Of a DNA stretch of 59,598 nucleotides, positions 9,739-18,746 are shown one piece after another; position 1 is the first letter of the stretch; every line of letters starts with the position of its first letter. The DNA is from Caldilineaceae bacterium SB0661_bin_34 (GTDB lineage: Bacteria > Chloroflexota > Anaerolineae > Caldilineales > Caldilineaceae). The stretch covers positions 1 through 59,598 of the forward strand of contig VXMJ01000102.1 in NCBI GenBank assembly GCA_009841145.1, in the 5' to 3' direction. The position numbers and the translations under genes were made by a program. The notes under the pieces were generated by a model. The model had not been told where the DNA came from. It was given only the letters and a program-made list of their open reading frames with translations, and ran no database searches.

Positions 9739-12700
9739 ATCCGGTTCCTTGCGCGTGCCGCCCCACTGCATTTTCTTGTCACCCAGGCGGTAAACGCTGT
9801 CGCCATCATCATTGATGTCAACCTGCAGGTCGAACTCCGCACAGGTCTCGTAGCCTAGGTGCAGGGCCGCCAGGGCCGCGCCCGCGTCGCGGAACGCGCC
9901 GAAGTCGGGGGCGAATGGGAGGCGCGGCAGGTCCTTGCTCAGGTCCGCCCGGTAGCGCTCCCGGTAGTCGGGCGCGTGCAGCAGGCCGTAGACGTAGTGC
10001 CAGATGTCGTTCTTCGTGATCCGCAGGTCCGGGTATTGTGCGCGGAACTGCTGCGCACACCAGTCGGTGATGTTGTCGATGCGCCGGTAGCCGGGAACAG
10101 TGTCCAGGCCACCGTCGTCGGTCTGTGCCCAGGCATCCGGGCTGTCGGGATCGCGGGCCTCATAGCGCCAGCGGGAGAACCATTGGCCACTGGCAACAAG
10201 ATGCAGATTAGGAATCGTATCGGTGATGAGGGTTGAGAAATCAGTAGTCTCTCCCCGTCCCGTGACGCCGATGACTTGGTTCGGAGCCGCCGGCGTGGGG
10301 AACATCGCGGGGATACGGTATGTCATCTGAATCAGAGCTGCCTCGAAGTACAGGTGCTGCTTTACGAAGGGGCGGTACATACCCGTGCGTAGTACCGAGT
10401 TCTGAAAGTAGATTTCATGATTGCGCATTAGACGCAGATTCAACTCTCGGTTCCACTTGATGCGATCCGGATAGTCGTTGCGCGTGGCTTCCTGCACGCT
10501 GGTCACTCCATCTGCCACCGCTTGCCGTCGTTCTTCGTAGAAGGCAATCATGGTCTGCATGCGCTGCAACAGGACTTCCCAGCCAAAGGCATAAACCCAC
10601 AAGTCCCGGCCCGTGGCGATTCCCAAGGAAAACAGGGACAGAGTGGCCTGTACATGCCCTTGTCCTCTCTGCTCCCTGCTAACCAGGGACATGAACTGCT
10701 GGTAGGCGGGATCGCGCTGGTCCAGCCAGTCGTGGTCTTCGTCCGGCACAATCCGCTGCCAGTCCAACACACCAGCCACAGAGCCAACTTCCCGGACCAC
10801 TCGCAGCTTCTGTTCGCGGGACAGGTAATCGCCGATGTCTCTGTAGTGAATCCGGCATTCACCCCGATGCGCAGGATCGCGAACAAGCACCATGATGGCC
10901 ACCGGTGTACGGGAACCGTGTCCAAAGACATTGCCTGCCTCCTCACGGCGTCGTTCTCCTGATGTTCTGGCATTTCCCCGCAGGTTGAACACATACACAT
11001 GGGAGAACTCATCAGCCAGACAGGCGCGCAGGCCCGCCTCGGCATTGCCGTCAATGAACGAACCGTTGGTCACGAAGGCGACAACCCCCTGCTCCCCAAT
11101 CCGGTCACTCGACCAACGAACGGCCAGTTTGTAGCTGTCATACAGGGACTTCTTTGAAGTGGCGGAACTGCGGGCCGCATAGGTTTCCTCAATCCGTCGT
11201 TCGAGGTGCGGATAGTCCACGTTGGGATTGTCGTCCGTGGCGCTCTTCTGCCCGATCGAATACGGTGGATTGCCGACGATCACCTGAATAGGGCTTTGCT
11301 GCTGCCGCTGCACGCGCCGGCTGTTGACGGGCAGTGATTCCGGGAACCGGCCCTCGCCTTCGCCGAGGTTGAACGTGTCGGTGAGCGCAATGCCCTCGAA
11401 CGGCGCGTAGGCGCTCTCCATGCCGCGTCGCCCGTGGTACGCCTCCTCGATGTTGATCGCCGCGATGTAGTAGGCAAGCAGCACGATCTCGTTGGCGTGC
11501 AGTTCCTTTGTGAACTTGCGTACCAGATCCGCGTCTCGGATCAGCTCAGGGTTCTGCAACAGGCGGACGATGAACGTACCGGTGCCGGTGAACGGGTCCA
11601 GGACGTGCACGTCCTCATCGGTCAACCTTCGGCCGAAGTGCAGCCGCAGCGCGTGATCCGCGGAGTGGAGGATGAAGTCCACCACCTCAACGGGCGTATA
11701 GACGATGCCCAGCCGCTCCGCATCCTTCTTGAGCGCCACCGCAAAGAAGCGTTCGTAGAGTTCGAGCAGCACCTTCTGACGGGCCTCGGGGTTGTCCAGG
11801 GCACACGCGCGCTGGCGCACGCTCTCATAGAATGGCTCCAGATCCCGGGTTTCGTTCTCCAGACCCTCAGTTTCCAGCAACTCAACCAGCCGGTCCAGCG
11901 CACGCGAGACGGGATTGAGGGCCGCGAAGTCGTAGTCGGCAAACAGGGCCTGGAACACCGGTCCCGTGACCAGATGCTGGGCGATCATCGATACCACGTC
12001 GTCTTCGCCCAGCTCGCGGTGCAGCGTTCGCCGCAGGTCGTCGAGGAACCGCTGGAACTCCCGACGCAGGGTGATCCGTTCGGGGTTGTCAATCAGGCCG
12101 GCGACCCGCACGCGGATGCGATCCGCGATCCGGGCTACGTCCTCGGCCCACTGCGGCCAGTATTTGCGGTCCCCGCACTTCTCCACCACCTTGGCATAGA
12201 TGGCTCCCGGCGGTATCCGGTACACGAGGTCCAGGGCCAGTTGCGAAATGCGGTCATCCCCGTTGCCCTCGTCGTCACCGGAGCCGTTTCCACCGTTGAT
12301 GATCTTGATCCGCCCCGAGGGATTGCGGTTAAGGTCCAGGGAATTGATCTCCAGGTCAAAGCGGTCGTCGTGGCTGCGCAGGGCGCGCAGCACACTCCAC
12401 ACCACCTGGAACGTCTGGTTATTGTCCAGGGCCGCCGTCGGGTCCTCGTCCTCGCTGATCACCACGGGCAGGATGATGTAGCCCATCTGCTTGTCCTCGG
12501 CCTTCCGCATGACACGGCCCACGGCCTGCACCACGTCCACCTGCGACTTGCGCGGGGCCAGGAAAAGCACAGCATCCAGGGCCGGCACATCCACGCCCTC
12601 GGTTAGACACCGGGCATTGGTCAGCACCCGACACCTGATCCGGTCGTCGGTATCCTCCGTCTGTAGCCAAGCCAGCTTGCGTTGCCGGTCCAGCGAGTTC

Positions 12701-14274
12701 TGCGTGCCATCCACATGCTTCACTTCCAAGGGCAGCAACGACGCTTGATGTTCTTCATCCGTCTGCCGACGCACAATGTCCACTACGTCCTGCCAGTGGG
12801 TTTCCACCATCTTGGAAGTCCTGATGGTGTTGGTAAAGGTAATGGCACGCAGCAGCGGATTGTGCTGGTCGCCTGTCACATTCCGGTCCGACAGAACACC
12901 CTCGGGGTCGGCCAGGGCATCCCAACATCCCAGGAGTTTGACCGCATCGTCCAAGTTCAGGCCGGATTCCTTCTCGGTCGCCAGCAGGTTCTCCAGTGCC
13001 ACCGACACCTGCCCCGGTTTCAGCGTCAGGATGATGACTCGGTAGTCCGTCAGCCAGTCACCCTCAATGGCCTCCGAAAACGCCATGCGATGGAAGACGG
13101 GACCATAGACTCTCTCATCGTCCATTGAGTAGACTTCCAGTTCCCGGTTGGCCGCCGCTCGGCTTTGGGCTGCCGATGTGTAGATCCGGGGTGTGGCGGT
13201 CGTGTACAGCCGTTTCCGGGCACGGATGCGGGAAGCGTCATGCACTAGGCGAAACGGTGAGACCTCCCGATTGTCTTTCTGATTGACTGCGGCGTCTTCC
13301 ACACCCGTCGTGCGGTGCGCCTCATCGCACACCGCCAAGTCGAAGGCGGGTGCGCCTTTGATCTGGGCCGCCGCCACAAGGGGTAGGGATTGGTAGGTGC
13401 AAAACACCACCGTCAGGGCCTCCGGACGCTCCTGCCCCAAACCGACCTGAATCTTCTCCGGGTCCGTGGTCACGGGGTAGTCCAGTTCCAGCAGCGAAGT
13501 ATCCTCGTCATTGCGTCCGGCACGGGTATCCGAGCAGATACCCAGATAGCGCAGAGACAGCCGTTTCTGCTCACTCCACTCCCGCATGGTCTGAGCCATC
13601 AGCGCAATTGACGGCACCAGGTACAGCACGTGCCCACCCTTGCCCACCAGTCGCTCCGCAATCCAGAGGGTGACGGCCGTCTTGCCCGTGCCGCAGGGCA
13701 GGATCAGCTGGCCGCGGTCATGGGTGGCAAAGCCCTCGCACACCTTGTCGATCGCTGCCTGCTGGTAGGAATGCGGGGTGTAGGGTTCGCGCTCCGCAAA
13801 CTCCAAGGCTTCCGGATCATCGACAAAGCGCAGCCAGTCCACATTCCAGCTGTCAAGTTCAGGCGTTTGCAGCACACGGCAGGGCTTGGGCGATGCCTGC
13901 AGTTGCCGCAGTGTGTTGCCCCGGATGGCCCCGCCGGTGTTGACAATCAGGCGCGAGGTGTACCGCAACGGCTCCGAGGCGGCGATGAACGAGTCGATGG
14001 CCTTTTTGGGCACCGGCCGGTGGGGATCAAAGAACTTGCACTGAATTGCACAGTAGCCGCCTTCCCGTTCCTTGGCCACCAGGTCGATGCCCGTGTCCGG
14101 CCCGTCGCACTCCGGCCACTCGCCCCACAGCCACACCTGCTCAAAGCGATCACCCAGAATGCCCGGCTCCTTGGTCAGGGCGGTGCGCATGAGCCGCTCG
14201 AAGGCCCTGCCCATGCCCGCAAAGTCGGTCGCACGGTCGCGCAGAATCGTTAGGGCTTCGTCAAAATGGGGCAT
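9469..14274 (-). CDS. Type ISP restriction-modification enzyme (single polypeptide)
   Basis: 1601 aa, the usual size for LlaGI/LlaBIII-type enzymes, which combine nuclease, translocase, methyltransferase and target recognition in one chain. Domains in order: Mrr-like nuclease with GIDLV (Asp64) and QCK (78-80); superfamily 2 helicase with GTGKT (195-199), DEAH (317-320) and motif VI QAVGRVMR (583-590); a coupler region; N6-adenine methyltransferase with motif I DPFTGTGTF (893-901) and motif IV NPPY (1002-1005); and a C-terminal target-recognition domain. All key residues are present and no break is seen, so it looks functional. The recognition site cannot be read from sequence. It is followed on the same strand by KAP and OLD genes and preceded by a Septu-like pair. 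Confidence 0.96.
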   Translation of the reverse strand: MPHFDEALTILRDRATDFAGMGRAFERLMRTALTKEPGILGDRFEQVWLWGEWPECDGPDTGIDLVAKEREGGYCAIQCKFFDPHRPVPKKAIDSFIAASEPLRYTSRLIVNTGGAIRGNTLRQLQASPKPCRVLQTPELDSWNVDWLRFVDDPEALEFAEREPYTPHSYQQAAIDKVCEGFATHDRGQLILPCGTGKTAVTLWIAERLVGKGGHVLYLVPSIALMAQTMREWSEQKRLSLRYLGICSDTRAGRNDEDTSLLELDYPVTTDPEKIQVGLGQERPEALTVVFCTYQSLPLVAAAQIKGAPAFDLAVCDEAHRTTGVEDAAVNQKDNREVSPFRLVHDASRIRARKRLYTTATPRIYTSAAQSRAAANRELEVYSMDDERVYGPVFHRMAFSEAIEGDWLTDYRVIILTLKPGQVSVALENLLATEKESGLNLDDAVKLLGCWDALADPEGVLSDRNVTGDQHNPLLRAITFTNTIRTSKMVETHWQDVVDIVRRQTDEEHQASLLPLEVKHVDGTQNSLDRQRKLAWLQTEDTDDRIRCRVLTNARCLTEGVDVPALDAVLFLAPRKSQVDVVQAVGRVMRKAEDKQMGYIILPVVISEDEDPTAALDNNQTFQVVWSVLRALRSHDDRFDLEINSLDLNRNPSGRIKIINGGNGSGDDEGNGDDRISQLALDLVYRIPPGAIYAKVVEKCGDRKYWPQWAEDVARIADRIRVRVAGLIDNPERITLRREFQRFLDDLRRTLHRELGEDDVVSMIAQHLVTGPVFQALFADYDFAALNPVSRALDRLVELLETEGLENETRDLEPFYESVRQRACALDNPEARQKVLLELYERFFAVALKKDAERLGIVYTPVEVVDFILHSADHALRLHFGRRLTDEDVHVLDPFTGTGTFIVRLLQNPELIRDADLVRKFTKELHANEIVLLAYYIAAINIEEAYHGRRGMESAYAPFEGIALTDTFNLGEGEGRFPESLPVNSRRVQRQQQSPIQVIVGNPPYSIGQKSATDDNPNVDYPHLERRIEETYAARSSATSKKSLYDSYKLAVRWSSDRIGEQGVVAFVTNGSFIDGNAEAGLRACLADEFSHVYVFNLRGNARTSGERRREEAGNVFGHGSRTPVAIMVLVRDPAHRGECRIHYRDIGDYLSREQKLRVVREVGSVAGVLDWQRIVPDEDHDWLDQRDPAYQQFMSLVSREQRGQGHVQATLSLFSLGIATGRDLWVYAFGWEVLLQRMQTMIAFYEERRQAVADGVTSVQEATRNDYPDRIKWNRELNLRLMRNHEIYFQNSVLRTGMYRPFVKQHLYFEAALIQMTYRIPAMFPTPAAPNQVIGVTGRGETTDFSTLITDTIPNLHLVASGQWFSRWRYEARDPDSPDAWAQTDDGGLDTVPGYRRIDNITDWCAQQFRAQYPDLRITKNDIWHYVYGLLHAPDYRERYRADLSKDLPRLPFAPDFGAFRDAGAALAALHLGYETCAEFDLQVDINDDGDSVYRLGDKKMQWGGTRKEPDRSILHVTPAVTLRGIPDAAHAYVVNGRTPLEWAVDRLHIRRDKESGIVNDPNAWFEADPADLVAHLRRLVHVSVETARIAEGLPPALRD

Positions 14275-14386
14275 GGGAGATGGGGTTTGTAGGGAATGTA
14301 TTGAATTGGTTTCGCCGAGGTTGGTCGTCAGGAGACAGGTCTACCAGCCACGTCAGAGTATGGCTGCCTGGTGGCAGGGGGGCGGG

Positions 14387-15036
14387 TTATCTGACAATGC
14401 CCCTTGTCTCCAACTGGCACTCAAGATCCTGTCGACAGGCAGAGGCAAACTCCCCGCTTGCCGTCGTCAGCGAATCGATGTCGAGCCACAACTCATTCAC
14501 CACAGCCGGCTCCTCGACCGCACGGGCCACAAGGTCAAGAATCCGACCCAGGGATTTCAGAACCCTCTCGCGTGCGAGAAGAAGATCAGGACGATTCAAA
14601 TTCAATTGCCCTATGGTCTTGTCCGCCCGGCTCCCGCACTCGGCCAGCGCGAACGATCCGGCGAACACGACCATCGTCTCGACGTCATCCAAGTGAGGGT
14701 CCAGTAGTCGGCATTCGGGATCGCAGTAGTCGCCTTTGTTCGTGTTGCACACCTGACACGCCACGGTCAGGTTCTCCCACGCACAGACCAGCTTTGGGCA
14801 TTTGCGCTTGGGAAGCTTGTGTTCGATGTGCCCGTAGGAGACGGGCTTGAACCGCCCCTCGCAGTAGGCGCACTTGGATGTGTCTCGGCCTCGAGGGCTG
14901 AGCGAATGTCCGGGTGCGCGTACCGCCGTGGCTCGCTGCCTTTGCAATCCTCAAGCCAATTCTCGTACTCGGCGGTCCAGGCGTCGCGGTTCTCCACGAG
15001 GATTTGAGGTTCGCAACCTTTGCGCAGTCGGATCAC
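14387..15036 (-). pseudogene. ptuB: PtuB-like HNH nuclease with one frameshift
   Basis: The N-terminus is read from a GTG at 15036 (VIRLRKG ... ILVENRDAWTAEYENWLED ... YAHPDIRSALEAETH), overlapping the ptuA stop by 1 nt. Near 14874 the frame must shift by one base to continue as KCAYCEGRFKPVSYGHIEH then NLTVACQVCN, the CxxC-HNH-CxxC core of Septu PtuB. The two halves join exactly as in family members (ETH-x-KCAYCE). So one base is missing: a true null mutation, an assembly error or a recoding site. The joined product would be ~216 aa. In Septu, PtuB is the nuclease effector that acts with the PtuA ATPase. Confidence 0.85.
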
Positions 15037-16301
15037 TACACCCGTCCTTCACCGGCACCGTTGTCGGCCGGCAGAACGCGATCGATGACTTCAGGGAACA
15101 TGGAACCCAACCCAACCCGAGTGAGATCGGACCTCAGACCGCTGAGAATTTCCGCGTTCAGCTCCTTGCCTTGAACCGACTTCACAATGCGGTCCAGTTC
15201 ATGTTCAACCCAAAGGGGCGCAGGGAACGGCACCCCGAGTACATCCGTCAGGACTTGGTTGACAGTCGCCGACCGGTCAACCTCCTCATCCTTGAGTTGT
15301 GTGGATTCCACACAGCCATCCACGAAATCGAGGACAACGACATTCGACTCTTGCACCGACGTCACCACGAACGGGTTGTGGGTGGCGGCAATGAACTGAG
15401 CTTGCGGAAATGCTTTGACAAGCCCTGGCAGCAAGGCCCGCTGGAGGCTTGGGTGCAGGTGATTTTCGGGTTCGTCAATGAGCACCGTGAACTCTTTGCT
15501 CAAGCGCGACTTCATATGGATTTGCCAGGCAATGTCCATTAATGCGGCCAAGCCGCCCGATGCTGCATCCAGCGAAAAGTTGCCTGTGCCCGTCTCCAGA
15601 ACTACCTCCGGCATGCGGATTGCGATCCGGCGGAACTTAAGGCTGCCGGGGAGCACCTTCCTGAGAGTGTCGGAGAAGCCCTCGAACGTTTCGCGTGCCT
15701 CCCGGTTTTCCTTCACAACCTCGTTTCCGTAGCCGAACGTCGCCAGCGAGATCAGCGCTCCCTTGAGTGTGAAGCTGGGAGACTTGATCATGTGTATGTT
15801 GTGTGAATTGTGGAAATTCCACAGGTTGATCACGTACTGGTTGAGCAGCACTTCACCTGCTTGAACCTTCGTGGGGATCTGCTCGATTGGTTGGTAGAAA
15901 TAAGCGGGCCGGTGCGAGGTGATGTAGATGCCGGGCACGCCCCGCATGATTGTCTTCTCAGAGATGACTTCAAACGTAGTGCCTTCCGTAGGGGCCAAGA
16001 GATTCGCTTTGCTTTCGGTCCCGCCTTCGATGACGTAGGTTAATGATCCAATCCTGTCGCGATGGCCCTTGGTCTTTTTGGTGAACCCTGTGAGGTACTT
16101 CGTGTCTCCCGTCTCTTCGTCGATGGTGGGTGTGCCGACGAATTCCCGTACCCATCCGAGTTGCTGGCTCAATATGTTGAGCAGCGACGTTTTGCCGGAA
16201 CCGTTGGCACCGACAATGACGGTGGCCCGCGGGTGAAACTCGACATTGACAGAGCGAAACTGACGCCAGTCCGTTACTTCGAGTGTCTTGAACCTGATCA
16301 T
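15036..16301 (-). CDS. ptuA: PtuA-like ABC/SMC ATPase (Septu system)
   Basis: 421 aa from the ATG at 16301, chosen over longer frames because an AAAGG lies just upstream and the family begins at this point. Walker A is VGANGSGKTS (31-38). A signature-like LDAASGGLAALM, Walker B TVLIDEPENHLHP and the H-loop ATHNPF follow, with a long helical insert between. This is the Septu-type overcoming-lysogenisation-like ATPase that oligomerises and holds PtuB. The gene overlaps ptuB by 1 nt, a typical two-gene Septu operon. The ATPase looks intact while its partner is frameshifted. Confidence 0.85.
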   Translation of the reverse strand: MIRFKTLEVTDWRQFRSVNVEFHPRATVIVGANGSGKTSLLNILSQQLGWVREFVGTPTIDEETGDTKYLTGFTKKTKGHRDRIGSLTYVIEGGTESKANLLAPTEGTTFEVISEKTIMRGVPGIYITSHRPAYFYQPIEQIPTKVQAGEVLLNQYVINLWNFHNSHNIHMIKSPSFTLKGALISLATFGYGNEVVKENREARETFEGFSDTLRKVLPGSLKFRRIAIRMPEVVLETGTGNFSLDAASGGLAALMDIAWQIHMKSRLSKEFTVLIDEPENHLHPSLQRALLPGLVKAFPQAQFIAATHNPFVVTSVQESNVVVLDFVDGCVESTQLKDEEVDRSATVNQVLTDVLGVPFPAPLWVEHELDRIVKSVQGKELNAEILSGLRSDLTRVGLGSMFPEVIDRVLPADNGAGEGRV

Positions 16302-16490
16302 CCTTTGCCTCGTTTCTCGATGGTCGGGGATATGTCCTGGCTGGCCTGGCGCAGTCCCGGATAGTCGCCCATCGTCAGTTCGTCGGGTGGCAGCGGAGGT
16401 CCGAGGATCGCCGCCATCCACCTGTTCCAAGACATGGATGTAGCCTGCCCGGTTGTAGCTCGCGACCGCGATCGACAGGGCGCCGTGCAC

Positions 16491-16757
16491 TCATGGTTCC
16501 ACCTGGTACCGCTTCTTGGTCAGTGCGAGCCGCAGGCATGTCAAGAGAACCACACCTATGTCGACAATGACCCACATGGTTCGGCCCAAATTGCCTCCGC
16601 TCAAGCCATCCATGAAAGCCGCGGGCAGGGCCAGCACAGCGCCGAGGATCACGCCCCAAATCAGATAGGCCCACCCACGATAACCGGTCTTGTGGGCCGC
16701 GTAGGGAAGCAGGAGGAGATTGAAACCCGCGAACACCAACAACTGAACAAACGGCAT
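16491..16757 (-). CDS. Small integral membrane protein
   Basis: 88 aa, ATG at 16757. Three hydrophobic segments: LLVFAGFNLLLLPYAA, AYLIWGVILGAVLALPAAF and MWVIVDIGVVLLTCLRLAL, and a basic C-terminal end. No known family is recognised. It lies upstream of ptuA on the same strand, about 190 bp away, and after two small ORFs, so it may share their transcript. Small membrane proteins are frequent in defence islands but the role is unknown. Confidence 0.6.
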   Translation of the reverse strand: MPFVQLLVFAGFNLLLLPYAAHKTGYRGWAYLIWGVILGAVLALPAAFMDGLSGGNLGRTMWVIVDIGVVLLTCLRLALTKKRYQVEP

Positions 16758-16781
16758 GTCTTGAACTCTCCAAGCTGATCG

Positions 16782-16950
16782 TCATGGTCTCGGTTCCGGG
16801 CGGATGTCGGGAGTGTTGTTGAATTCCCCGCGGGCGTTGTAGGGGATGGGCTGGGGGCACCCGCACGGGCGCGCCCGGCCGGGCCGCCGGAGCGTGCAGG
16901 TCCGGTTCGAAGCCGGGGAGGTATCGGTTCGCCGCCGTGTGAACCGTCAT
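16782..16950 (-). CDS. Possible coupled small ORF, probably frameshifted
   Basis: An ATG at 16950 overlaps the upstream stop as ATGA. The peptide begins MTVHTAANRYLPGFEPDL. In the starting frame it runs on into unlikely sequence, but one frame change near 16850 gives PIPYNARGEFNNTPDIRPEPRP and a stop at 16782, which reads like a natural protein end. It is either a frameshifted ~56-aa gene or noise; no family is known to me. Confidence 0.3.
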
Positions 16951-17429
16951 GGCGTTTCTCCTGTTCGATGCCCGGCGGACAGCAGGCTGCCGGCCCGGTC
17001 CATGTCCGCATCGGACCACCCCTCCTCCGCCTCCAGTTGCGCGGCCAGTTGGCCCACATGGATACGGTTCAGGTTTTCCCGGAAGGCCGCATACGTGCGG
17101 AAGCGGCCTGCGTGCCGGGCGGCAAAGCCATAGACGCGGGCCAGGTCGGTGTCGGCTTCCCTGCGCGGGTCCGCCCAGGCACGGGTTTCCGCATCGTCGG
17201 CTGCGACCGCCGTGATCGCATCCCGGCTGTCCAGGGTGCTTTGCGCCCGTGTTCGCAGGTAGGCGCGGACCGCTTCGGCATCGGGCCACAGGGCCTCGGT
17301 CCGGTCCCGCACCTTCGGGGGCACAATGTCCCACAGGAGTTTGTATTTGCGCTTCACAGATTCTCCCATTGCCTCCGGGACATATACGACATGGGGGACA
17401 TTGTGCCGCGCCGGTTGCCAAGTTGTCAA
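16947..17429 (-). CDS. Hypothetical cytoplasmic protein
   Basis: 160 aa from a TTG at 17429; an internal Met 20 residues in (MGESVKRKYKLLWD) is the likelier start, giving 140 aa. Charged and helical throughout (DRTEALWPDAEAVRAYLRTRAQ ... LAAQLEAEEGWSDADMD), no membrane segment. Not recognised. It leads a run of small minus-strand ORFs upstream of ptuA and is coupled to the next by an ATGA overlap. Confidence 0.55.
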   Translation of the reverse strand: MTTWQPARHNVPHVVYVPEAMGESVKRKYKLLWDIVPPKVRDRTEALWPDAEAVRAYLRTRAQSTLDSRDAITAVAADDAETRAWADPRREADTDLARVYGFAARHAGRFRTYAAFRENLNRIHVGQLAAQLEAEEGWSDADMDRAGSLLSAGHRTGETP

Positions 17430-17670
17430 GGTGCGGGTGTGGATTGGTGCGCAAGGCTGTCAGCGGGAAATGAGTGCGCCATTGCTACACTGAGAACCAA
17501 CGCTTGAGTTTCTGCTTGTTTTAATTGGAATCGGCCTTCTCGGCAAGCTGATCGATTGGCTGTTCGGACGCAATCCGCCGCCGCGTCCGGCCAACAGGTC
17601 AGCCGGTCATTCCCGGCCTGCTCCACCCACCGTCCCACCCGTTCGCGAAGGATACGGACCGGGCTGGACT

Positions 17671-17919
17671 GTGCTCAGTAGGCAGGTTCGCCAGCGCGAC
17701 AACTGGGCTTGTTCCGCCTGCGGCTGGAAGGCGGTTGGGCGAGACCGCTACTACCTGCATGCCCATCATGTCGTGGTTCGCGGACGTGGTGGCTCCGATA
17801 CACCGGACAATTTGGTCAGTCTCTGTCTGGAGTGTCACGCCCGTCAACCGGGCCACCGGCACCTGCGCCGCAGCCCCGTCTACCAACGGTTCATGAACCA
17901 TCGCTACGGACACGGCTGA
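17671..17919 (+). CDS. HNH nuclease, probably with N-terminal membrane anchor
   Basis: From the GTG at 17671 the product is 82 aa: a CSACGWKA zinc half-site, HAHHVVVRGRGGSDTPDNLVSLC (HNH core) and LECHARQ. The frame is open upstream to 17494 and encodes a hydrophobic stretch (FLLVLIGIGLLGKLIDWLFG), then a Pro-rich linker leading smoothly into the HNH domain. No ATG, GTG or TTG exists in that upstream part; only CTG (17512) is available. So the true protein may be a ~135-aa membrane-tethered HNH nuclease with a non-standard start, or a gene whose start has been lost. Confidence 0.7.
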   Translation: MLSRQVRQRDNWACSACGWKAVGRDRYYLHAHHVVVRGRGGSDTPDNLVSLCLECHARQPGHRHLRRSPVYQRFMNHRYGHG

Positions 17920-18040
17920 GCAGTTGTGCTTTCTGCGCCGACCGCCGGCTTCGCAAACCATTCATGTCCCGGGCCAAAGGCGTGTCGGCATTGACACACC
18001 ATACGGCCTCGACGGTGCGGGCATTGGGAGCGCGTAGCCG

Positions 18041-18526
18041 TCAGGCCTGTGTCGCTCTTTGTACCAAGACCACGCGGCTCACCATAAATCGATCCGCGAT
18101 TGAACGATGCCGGTCCTCGTCGAGCAGAACGAGCACCAGATCGAGGATCAGCAAAAAACCAGTGCCCAGCACCACATGCCGGATCACGGCCCGCACGAAC
18201 ATGCGGCCAATGCCGAGCCGGCTCCGGCTGCCTTGCGGGAGGGCCTCCACGACACACAGGCCCACCATTGCCTTGCCCACCGTCTGGCCCCGGCCGGCCA
18301 GCCTGATCCAGACGAACAGCAGCGCGCCGGTCCACAACAGAGCGAACAACAAGGGCGTGGACGAGTCCCGCCAGATGCCCGCCCCCACCGACGCCACCCA
18401 CACGCCCACCGTAATCGACGACGCCAGACCGTCGGCCGCGTAGGCGATCAGCCGCAGATACAGGGGCGCGGTCGCAACTGCGGATGGCTCGCGCCCTTCG
18501 CCGGTCAGGGTCCGGGCTTCCGACAT
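18041..18526 (-). CDS. RDD-family membrane protein
   Basis: 161 aa, ATG at 18526. The RDD domain begins at LYLRLIAYAADGLA and has the middle motif GRGQTVGKAMVGLCVV and a final segment RHRSIADRFMVSRVVLV. Hydrophobic helices lie at ~35-55, ~60-75 and ~120-140. The family's function is poorly known; some members are linked to ion transport. A stray HTH ORF ends 31 bp upstream on the same strand. Confidence 0.85.
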   Translation of the reverse strand: MSEARTLTGEGREPSAVATAPLYLRLIAYAADGLASSITVGVWVASVGAGIWRDSSTPLLFALLWTGALLFVWIRLAGRGQTVGKAMVGLCVVEALPQGSRSRLGIGRMFVRAVIRHVVLGTGFLLILDLVLVLLDEDRHRSIADRFMVSRVVLVQRATQA

Positions 18527-18557
18527 GGCGGGACAACCTCCTCGTCAGACTTGATCG

Positions 18558-18746
18558 TCACGGGAGCGGCTCCTTGCGGATCTCGCCCTCGGGCGTGAGG
18601 TAGCGGTAGAGCGTGGTGCGCCCGATCCCCATCGTGGCGCAGATTTCCGCCACCGACAGCTGGCCGGCGCGCAGCGGTTCGGCCGCCCACCTGACCTGTG
18701 CGTCGCCGCTCCGGAGGGCTGTGCCGGTCTCCGCCGAATTCGTCAT
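18558..18746 (-). CDS. Recombinase-type HTH domain, stand-alone or relic
   Basis: 62 aa, ATG at 18746. The segment AGQLSVAEICATMGIGRTTLYRYL is the C-terminal helix-turn-helix of serine resolvases/invertases (HTH_7). The catalytic N-terminal domain is absent and the upstream 350 bp contain no trace of it. It may be a relic of a resolvase gene or a small DNA-binding protein. Confidence 0.6.
   Translation of the reverse strand: MTNSAETGTALRSGDAQVRWAAEPLRAGQLSVAEICATMGIGRTTLYRYLTPEGEIRKEPLP

Noticed and set aside
16375..17454. 359-codon minus-strand open frame over the small genes upstream of ptuA
   Set aside because: Gly/Arg/Pro/Cys-rich composition without motifs; it overlaps better-supported genes in other frames.
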